Part shown: one piece after another, positions 56,879 through 64,000 of the stretch
How positions within the stretch are numbered: position 1 is the stretch's first letter
Layout: every line of letters begins with the position of its first letter
From: Coffea arabica
Lineage: Eukaryota; Streptophyta; Magnoliopsida; Gentianales; Rubiaceae
NCBI RefSeq assembly: GCF_036785885.1
Contig: NC_092314.1
Location: forward strand, 14,529,638 to 14,593,637
Direction: 5' to 3'
Length of the DNA: 64,000 nt
Notes under the pieces: model-generated
What the model saw: the letters and a program-made list of their open reading frames with translations, nothing else
Database searches by the model: none
Told to the model about the DNA's origin: nothing
Position numbers and translations under genes: made by a program

Positions 56879-57960
56879 CTAAGATGTGGAGTTTTCTCCA
56901 CTCATGGCTTGTGAAAAATGAACTAAGGCCATCCTTAAGTCCAACATCATAGTCAGACTCTTGAAGATTACTTCATAATCACTAGAAATTGCCGGCCTTT
57001 TAATTCTTGTGGATATTCTAACTCCCACTATTTTATGGGGAGTTTGATTAGAGGGATCAACTATTGTTGATTGTTGTGGCCACTTAGGTGGGGGTTGCTC
57101 AACTGGTTGTTCTTCAATATTTTGAATAACAACTAGATCATTTAAAGGTGACATAAGTGCATACTTTACTTCTTCAAATTCCACCTTTTGAGAACCACTC
57201 CCACTGATTTTATGCTCCTCAAGAAACTTAGCATTTCTAACTTCAATAATATTTAGAGTGTGTGAAGGACAGTAAAATCTAAACCCTTTAGAGTTAACAG
57301 CATAGCCTATGAAAAAATCACTAACTGTACGTTCATCCAATTTCTTAATGTATGGGTTATATAGCCTCACTTGAACTTGACAACCCCATACGTGTAAATG
57401 TTTTAAACTAGGTTCCCATCTATTTCAAATTTCAAAAGGCGTCGTAGGGACAGTCTTGGATGGTACCCTATTTAAAATATACACAGTTGTTTTTAAAGTT
57501 TCACTCCATAAGAATAAAGATAAACTAGTGCTGCTAATCATGCTTCTAACCATGTCAATGAGAGTTCGATTTCTCCTTTCGGTTATACCATTTTGTTGTG
57601 GTGTGCTAGGCATTGTATATTGAGCAACAATACCTTCTCCTTAAAGAAACTTAGCAAATGGATCGTATGCTTGTCTTTTATCTATGTGCCTTACATAATA
57701 TTTGCCACCCCTATCTGATTTCACAATTTTGATTTTCTCTTCCTTCTGTTTCTCTACCTCTAGTTTGAAAATTTTAAAAGCATCAAGTGCTTCTAATTTA
57801 TCAAACAAGAGATAAAGATACATAAATTTTGAATAATCATCTATAATTGAGACAAAATATCTCTGACCATTTAAGCAAGAGGTAGGAAAAGGCCTACAAA
57901 TATCTGTGTGTATAATCTCAAGTAATTGAGAACTTCTTTTGGCACATTTTGAGGTCTTGT
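56879..57960 (-). pseudogene. Copia integrase region
   Basis: In order on the minus strand: an IHTDIC catalytic aspartate near 57915, IVKSDRGGKYY with the second aspartate near 57720, and STPQQNGITERRNRTLIDM with the catalytic glutamate near 57600. After that come ETLKTTVYILNRVPSKTVPT and the post-core GYAVNSKGFRFYCPSH. The three acidic residues survive. Stops occur at about 57640 and 57424, so the protein is not made. Confidence 0.88.
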
Positions 57961-57984
57961 TAGTCTGCTTACCATTTATGCAGA

Positions 57985-58530
57985 CTACCGAGTACCAAAG
58001 TCAGTGAAATTTAAAGTTTCTAGGACTCCATCATTCACTAACCTTTTCATTCTATCAATAGGGATATATCCCAATCTCCTATGCCAAAGTTTTAGAGAGT
58101 TCTCACTGATAATACTGCATTTAGTACTAGTACCATGCATTGTTAAAAGGCTATATTCGTATGTGGAGTGTAACTCAAGTTTAAATAACATTCCATCCAA
58201 TTTGGCAGAACCAATAATTTTATTATTTTTCAAAAGATTCATAGTTGAAAGATGAGAATTGGAATCATATCTAATAATAGATAGTCTTGAAAGAGAAATT
58301 AAATTTTTAGAAAAGGATGGAACATAAAAGATATTTTCAAGATCTAATTGAAAATCGGTATTTAAAATAAGTCTATAGGTCCCTATGCCTTCAACAGATG
58401 AATGCATCTAATTTCCAAAATAGATGATTTGTTCACTTCCCAATGGCTTCCTTAGGTTCAGAAAGCCCTGCATGGTTTTGGAAATGTGAATTGCCAAACC
58501 ACAATCAATCCACCAAACATTATCAGAAAC
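57985..58530 (-). pseudogene. Copia protease / GAG-pre-integrase region
   Basis: 58530-58410 resembles the copia protease neighbourhood (WWIDCGLAIHI, where Asp-Cys-Gly replaces the usual Asp-Ser-Gly). 58407-57985 reads LENIFYVPSFSKNLISLSRL and LKLWHRRLGYIPIDRMKRLV, the GAG-pre-integrase domain. A stop separates the two. Confidence 0.8.
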
Positions 58531-58559
58531 TTCAGTGAAGTTAGATTACTAACACACGA

Positions 58560-59363
58560 AGGTGAGATTACCTTTCTTTTCGAGCCACTTTTTGTACTTG
58601 AGGCAATCTTTCTTCCAATGCCTTTTCTTCTTGTAAAAACTGTATATTTCTTTATTTGCTATCTTTTTTCATAGGAACACTCTTGCGTTTTCCTTTCTTT
58701 GCATTTCCTTTGCCATGAGTCACAAGACGAACACTTTTTGGTGTCTCATATTTCAATCTCTCCTCCTCCTGAACACACATGGTCATGAGTTCATTAATTG
58801 ACCATTCTTCTTTATGTGTATTATAAGAGATCTTAAATGTAGTATATTCCGATGGAATAGAGTTGAGAATGAAATGTACAAGAAATGACTCAAAAATCTC
58901 AACTTTAAGGGACTTTAGTTTGGTTGCAATATCTCTCATTTTTATAATGTGCTCGCACACACTCCTACTTTTGTCAAGTGTCATGCTTGCAAATTTCTTC
59001 ATAATGGTGCTATCCAAATCCTTGTCAGAGTTTACAAATTGTTCATCAATTGCTTTCATGTAAACTTTGACTCGGTCACAATCAGGGATTGAACCCCTAT
59101 TAGTTTGACTGATGTGTGACTTGATGAGCATCAAGCTTAGGCGATTAGATCGCTCTCACTACTCATAAGTAGCCTTTTTCATTTGACAAACTAGAATATG
59201 TGGGAATGGGTTGTTCATTCTCACAAAGCACCAAATTAAGATCCATGCACCCTAATGTTAGAAGAATCTTGTCCTTCCATTCGATGTAGTTTTCACCGGA
59301 TAGCATTGAAATATGAGATGAATTATTAAAAAGAGTAATGGTAGAAAAAATTGAAATATCCAA
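58560..59363 (-). pseudogene. Copia gag
   Basis: 59363-59163 reads MLSGENYIEWKDKILLTLGC, the copia gag start. 59134-58652 continues with KFASMTLDKSRSVCEHIIKM and FILNSIPSEYTTFKISYNTH, the UBN2-type gag core. After the last long frame comes FYKKKRHWKKDCLKYKKW. This is a zinc knuckle whose first two cysteines are replaced, leaving only the histidine and final cysteine. Confidence 0.87.
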
Positions 59364-60309
59364 GAATAAACATACATTATTGCTATGAAATTTAAGACAT
59401 AAGGATTGAATTAACCAATGTTAATTCAAATAATAAATTCAAACCTTAGCTTCCTGTGGGTAGAGGGTGCCAAACATGCATTGAATTTACTTTCTTTCTA
59501 ACAAGACTAGTAAATTTAAACTATAAAAATAGAAAATTTTCATACATATGGTTTTAGAAAAATCTCTTAACACAATGTTAAATTTACTATCTTATTTCAA
59601 TTAATCTTATTAAAACTACCATTTTCCTACTGCCCAAGTGGTAATTTTAACAAATTAATTGCTTACTTAATTAGATGTTATTCATTTAATTACTAGACAT
59701 TTATGTGATTAAAATTCTAAGTATCAAGCATATAAGATGCTATGGCCACTCTTAAATACAAGATGCAAAAATCTTTATGATAGCATCAAAATAGGTGACA
59801 AAAATGAAAGGTTGATAGATGTCACAAATTATACTTTTAAATAATTATGCAAAAGTGCAGCAAACAAACAAACCGCTGATGCCAATTATTAATCACAATT
59901 TCAAGAGGCATGGAGTCATTTAAGTAGAACTCATAAAGTGCCCCAAAAGCAAAGTTTAACCTATATGATATTTTAGCATACATGATGCAAAGTCAAAAGG
60001 CATAAGTATACTAACCATTATTCATGCAAGACATAATTAACTATGTTGTCATATACAAGCATAACCAAATGAAGATCAAATGTCATACTAACGATATATG
60101 TATGATACATACTTGAATGACCAAATAAATCATCACAAGGATGATACATATACATGGGATTAACCATTAATTCTCAATCATTGAGATAATGGGTACATAG
60201 ATCCCATGACAAATTGGATTTGATTCATTAATAATAAATGAATCTATGTAGCTCTTCTCATTGCCAACAAACCATGAAGTTATATGTTAAATAACATGGT
60301 TAGAGGCTG
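59364..60309 (-). other. Copia leader
   Basis: Untranslated leader of the copia element between gag and the primer site. 59960-60309 matches 3530-3880. Confidence 0.7.
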
Positions 60310-60321
60310 GCTTTGATACCA
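60310..60321 (-). promoter_or_regulatory. Copia primer-binding site
   Basis: The minus strand reads TGGTATCAAAGC two bases from the LTR end. It is identical to the site at 3881-3892. Confidence 0.85.
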
Positions 60322-60323
60322 CA

Positions 60324-60585
60324 TGTAAACCAAATAATTACAAACAAATTGTACTAAGCAGTAGAAATTTAAATGATTTATCTCTAGTCATTGTTGTTGA
60401 ACAGAGATTAATCCTTACAACTCCCTTATCTTCTTGCCTCATTCTTGTCTATGTGGACAAAAAAACTATGTAGATGTGTAGAAGAAGAGAAAAGTAGAAG
60501 AAGAATTTAGAGTAAGGATCTTCTAATCCATACCTAACGAAAAAATGTACAATTGATGAAATACTACAGGCTTTTTATAGGTTAG
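60324..60585 (-). repeat. Copia 5' LTR, truncated
   Basis: It starts TGTAAACC on the plus strand and matches 3895-4143. Similarity ends near 60585, where dioxygenase-like sequence begins. The LTR's outer part, including its normal start, is therefore missing on this side. Confidence 0.78.
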
Positions 60586-60599
60586 GTTAGAATCAATCA

Positions 60600-63265
60600 T
60601 GTAGGTCGTAATTGCCAAAGGAGGCAAGCCTTACAAAACATTCCAACCATTGACCTTGAGGAAGCTGCAGGCTTGAACAAGCTGAAATCATTGGGCAGAT
60701 TATGAAAGCAAGCCAAGAATTTGGATTCTTTCAGGTTCATAGCACTGGTTATGTTTGAACTGAAAAACTAAACATAATCCTTGATGGTGATTGTCTAAGA
60801 CCATCATTTGGGACGCATTATCAATCTTGCTACTCATAAGTAAATGCTGTTAGTTCAGGTCATTAATCATGGAGTTTCTGAAGGCTTAATGGAGGAGACA
60901 ATGAATGTTATCCAGGAGTTCTTTAGGCTGCCAGGCTTTTACTCCAACGACAACGACATCAGCCAAATCTGCAGAATCTTCTCAAGCACTCTAAATTATC
61001 ACAAACAAGATTTTCACTACTAGAGTGATAATGTCACACACAGCTGCCATCCTGTGGAGGATCATATTCAATCATTGCCTGAAAAGCCTACCAGATGTCG
61101 GTAAACCCTCTACGTATGACCCAACTTATTTAAATAAGAATGAAGCCAGGAATTCCGTTACAATGATTAGCACCACAATTCATACAACCTTTTTTCAGGG
61201 ATGTCATAAGTACATATTGTGTTGAAGCACAAAAGTTTCTCTTGAGGATTTCGGATCTGATTTGTGAAGGATTGGGACTCATAGGCTACTTTGAAGATGA
61301 GCTAACCAAAGTTCAGCTGTTCTTAGACTGGGAATGCCAGAACACTATGATCTTGATCTCATAATTATGCTTCATCAAGGCACAATACCTGGACTTCAGT
61401 TCTTCAAGAAAGAAAACAGTGGGTTGGTGTTGAACCTTAGCCTAATGCATTAATCATCATTTGTGGTCTCCTATTGAATGTACGTATTATTCTGAAGCTC
61501 ATTGAACTATAATTCTTGCCAATAATCATGTATACCCCCTGCTAGGTATCCATCTCTTTTGTAAATGGTACGGGTAATCAGTAATGATTTGTTCACAAGT
61601 CCTAAACATCGAGTGGTAACAAACACAAAAGCTTGAACAACCATCGCAACGTTCTCGGCTCCATCTAATGATGTCGCAATAGAACCTGCAACCAGGGGCG
61701 GATTTAAAGGAGGGGCACTGGGGCCCTTAAATTCCTATAATACTTCTATAATTTTGACATAATTTTAAAAGTGCTCCCAGAATTTTTTTTAGAAAAATTG
61801 TGAAAGAATGGGTCACAAAATTTATATCATTCACTTTCCTCCTCTGGTCCCCATTTTCCCCCAACAGGGTCAAATACCAATTATATCAATTATTACTTTT
61901 GGTTCACACTCCCCAAGTTCCCTTTACTCCTGTGGTCCCCCATTTCACTTCACAACCCCCGGCTCCTCTTCTTCCACACTCAACTAACTACTCTTTCTTT
62001 TTATCACTTCATCCAATTATCATTAATCATTTATTTCATTTGTCCCCACTCCCCAATTTCCCTTTCCTCCTCTGGCTCTTGGTTGTCCCCACTCCCCAAC
62101 ATACGAGAGCCACTTTTTCTTCCACAACCGAAGCTTGTAACTCTTTCTCTTGATCACTTTATCCAATTTAGAAATTGCACCAGAATCAATTAATATTCTG
62201 AGACCTAGGTCCGCCACTGATTTGCAACTCTTTTCACCAATTTTGGAAGACCATCAAAATTAGGTTCTAAACAATTACTTATTATTATTATTATTTTAAA
62301 TTTGTTTGCAAATATATTTCTAGAGCATGAGACTATTACTGTTTTAAAGAAATTTGAAAATTGATTAGTTAATGTAATAACTAGTAAATGGGTTATTTGA
62401 TAAATATTTTAACTTGTGAAATGGTGATTTTATGGATTTATAATTTATTTTTTATATTCCTTGATTAGTTTCTTATATGGAGTTAATGTAATGATGAATA
62501 GAGGGCCATTTGACATATATTTTAACTTTTAAATTATTCTTGTATGGATCCTTTTGTCTAATTAACTTGATTAGGTTCATATGTTGTGATTAATGATTTG
62601 ATATAGTAATGAATAAATAAGTCATTTAATAAATAACTTTAACTTGTAAAATAGTTCTTGGATAGATTTTATTGTACATTTAATATTTTAATTGGATTAG
62701 TATCTTATTTATTGATTTTAATTTCTTTAGCTACGGAGAGATATTTCAAGAGGAAATCAATGGAAAAAGAGTCATCTAATAAAAAAGAAGCCAAGGATAA
62801 TGAAAGTGCAAAAAATGACAATAAAAGAAGTTACTTGGGGAAGTTGAAAATGAGAAAGTTGTAAACTGTTATCAAAATATGAAAACTCGTCGTGAATAAT
62901 TGTAAATAATTTAGATTGTTTTTGAAATAAAATTATTATTACATTAATAATTTTGAATTTGTCTTTTTATGTTTTTCATGTAATATACATATCATTTGTA
63001 CTTGTTGGTGAATTTATTTTTTTTGTTTAAAAATTAGACAAAAAATGGATAAAAAATTTTAGTGTTAGTTTTGCCCCCACTAAGATTTTTTTCTGACTCC
63101 GCCCCTGCCTGCAACGGCATTGACTAACTAAAGAAATCCTCCTGTTTATACTTTATAGAGCTTTCACATACAAAGAGTTCCGTAGCTCCTAGCTACCTTG
63201 GGAAAGATATTAGCAATGCTCTAAATGCTTTGGGATGCTTAAGAATACAGTGGAATGATCATGGT
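60600..63265 (+). pseudogene. 2-oxoglutarate/Fe(II)-dependent dioxygenase pseudogene
   Basis: In order: NIPTIDLEEAAGLNKLKSLG (start of the DIOX_N domain), KASQEFGFFQVHSTGY, QVINHGVSEGLMEETMNVIQ and then SCHPVEDHIQSLPEKPTRCR. The C-terminal jelly-roll half follows with QWVGVEP and DLFTSPKHRVVTNTKA, where the histidine is the distal iron ligand. The C-terminal SYLGKDISNALNALGC lies after the hAT element. The wording fits plant 2-ODD enzymes of specialised metabolism (hyoscyamine 6-dioxygenase/DMR6-like group). Many stops and frame changes plus the hAT at 61693-63107 make it dead. I see no intact HxD motif. It probably descends from an intron-containing or fused copy; exon borders are not clear. 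Confidence 0.85.
61693..63107. mobile_element. hAT element, 1.4 kb, non-autonomous
   Basis: Terminal inverted repeats CAGGGGCGGA at both ends are flanked by the perfect 8-bp duplication CCTGCAAC (61685-61692 and 63108-63115). A second hAT-like end (reverse complement CAGTGGCGGACCTAGG) lies internally at about 62204-62219, suggesting a nested or rearranged copy. A short plus-strand frame (62658-62864) contains ATERYFKRKSMEKES, similar to the start of TTF-type hAT transposases. No catalytic core is present. Confidence 0.92.
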
Positions 63266-63411
63266 GTTTGTATGTCATTTGTCTCTAAAGAAAATACAAC
63301 AGGAGTAACTCTGATGTGAAATATGCATTTTTTTCAATTAAATGTTCTAAAGATCAACCTTGCTCGGTTAATTTTCTCAGTACCAATGTTGAATAAGTCA
63401 TAAAGTTAACT
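63266..63411. other. 3' flank of the dioxygenase pseudogene
   Basis: Non-coding and absent from the 13 kb copy, where a deletion joins the flanking blocks. Confidence 0.5.
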
Positions 63412-63629
63412 TGGATCAACATTTTTTTAAATTCCTACTCCTTCCCATGCCCTTTCAATCTCAATTGTTACGCACAAAATTTAAATCTTGAATCTGATAG
63501 TGAAGGGAATTCAAGAGCATTCCCCTAATCACTACTAGGCTGACGCCAATGATAACTTGGATCAATGCATTACTATAAGAATGGTAAATTTATATCACTA
63601 TATAAGAACGGTAAATATATGATTTCCTA

Positions 63630-64000
63630 AAGGTGCAAGGAAATCTGTCTTTCAAAGATGTTATTGACAATGGTGAGTGGAATATAATCTTGTTGGGTCA
63701 ACTGCTGCCAGTGGAGGTTGTTCAAGAATTTGTGGATATGGCCGTTCCTTCTAGGGATGTTCCAGATGCCATGACTTGGGTTGTATCTACATCGGGTAGG
63801 TTCTCTTTATTCTCTACTTTCCAGGAGATATGGGGTGCTAGGGATTCTTCATTCATGTCTAAACAATGTTGGCATACGCAGGTGCCATTGAAAATTTCAT
63901 TTTTTATGTTGCGATTGTTCAGGGGTAGGTTACCTTTGGATGATGTGCTGACTAAGTTTCAGTTTCATATGCCGTCCAAATGTTTTTGCTGCATGGACTC
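63630..64000 (+). CDS. LINE reverse-transcriptase tail with zf-RVT, partial
   Basis: An uninterrupted frame runs to the window edge. It reads DNGEWNIILLGQLLPVEVVQ and DAMTWVVSTSGRFSLFSTFQ, then CWHTQVPLKISFFMLRLFRG and RLPLDDVLTKF, ending with cysteines (KCFCCMD). This is the region after the reverse transcriptase of plant L1-like LINEs: the W-x-x-S-x-x-G-x-F-S motif and the zf-RVT zinc-binding domain. The start is missing and the end lies outside the window. It begins right at the edge of the duplicated block. Confidence 0.82.

Larger units (their letters stand above)
47838..60585 (-). mobile_element. Copia element, 3' truncated, split by CACTA
   Basis: On the minus strand from the right: an LTR fragment, an initiator tRNA-Met-type primer site (60310-60321), gag, protease and integrase regions, then reverse transcriptase interrupted at 56425/48178 by the CACTA element. 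Reverse transcriptase is cut at 47838, where the Athila-like LTR begins. RNase H and the 3' LTR are absent from the window. Multiple stops show it is dead. Confidence 0.87.
61388..63621 (+). repeat. Segmental duplicate of 13304-13830
   Basis: Blocks 61388-61690 and 63412-63621 match 13304-13595 and 13605-13830. The extra bases between them here are the hAT insertion and the dioxygenase C-terminus with its 3' flank. Confidence 0.87.

Overview
This is a window of AT-rich plant nuclear DNA, almost certainly from a eudicot. The evidence is a CYP71-clade cytochrome P450 with the usual single phase-0 intron, plant LTR retrotransposons of several lineages, a CACTA transposon, hAT and Mutator-like elements, tRNA-derived SINEs and a LINE. 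I see no prokaryotic or organellar genes. The exact species cannot be read from the sequence.

Only one host gene looks intact: a 510-residue CYP71-type P450 on the minus strand (exons 15322-16242 and 14047-14658). Other host-derived sequence is decayed. There is a 2-oxoglutarate/Fe(II) dioxygenase pseudogene near the right end (60600-63265), with a shorter second copy at 13304-13595. There is an hnRNP-Q/LIF2-like RNA-binding protein pseudogene at 27200-28112. Exons of an AVT1-like vacuolar amino-acid transporter lie inside a CACTA element (50394-52583).

Layout. 1-3.1 kb: an LTR fragment, then a hAT element with a perfect 8-bp target duplication whose empty site is preserved at 17.07 kb. 3.5-6 kb: a copia LTR/leader fragment and a Mutator-like element with about 240-bp terminal inverted repeats. 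6-13.3 kb: a minus-strand gypsy-type element carrying a nested DNA transposon. 13.3-17.4 kb: dioxygenase remnant, P450 gene and its duplicated upstream region. 17.4-30.5 kb: intergenic DNA with TIR elements, two SINEs, the hnRNP pseudogene and a probable solo LTR. 30.5-60.6 kb: a large nest. An Athila-like gypsy element lies on the plus strand. Its interior holds a SIRE-like solo LTR and a G-rich TIR element. Its 3' LTR is split by a gag-protease-only gypsy element with a CTAGT target duplication, and that element's gag carries a retroposed tRNA-Ala. The Athila LTR abuts a minus-strand copia whose reverse transcriptase is split by an 8.2-kb CACTA (target duplication AAT) holding host gene fragments. 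60.6-64 kb: dioxygenase pseudogene interrupted by a hAT element, a duplicated block shared with 13.3-13.8 kb, and the start of a LINE reverse-transcriptase tail running off the window.

The most unusual structure is a roughly 50-bp motif, present as a tandem pair in the non-coding DNA upstream of the polypurine tract in three LTR-retrotransposon families with unrelated LTRs. In all three its nearest edge lies about 360-380 bp from the 3' LTR. Second is the CACTA with captured exons whose splice sites are still readable. Third is the 109-bp tRNA-Ala insertion that looks like a retroposed pre-tRNA.
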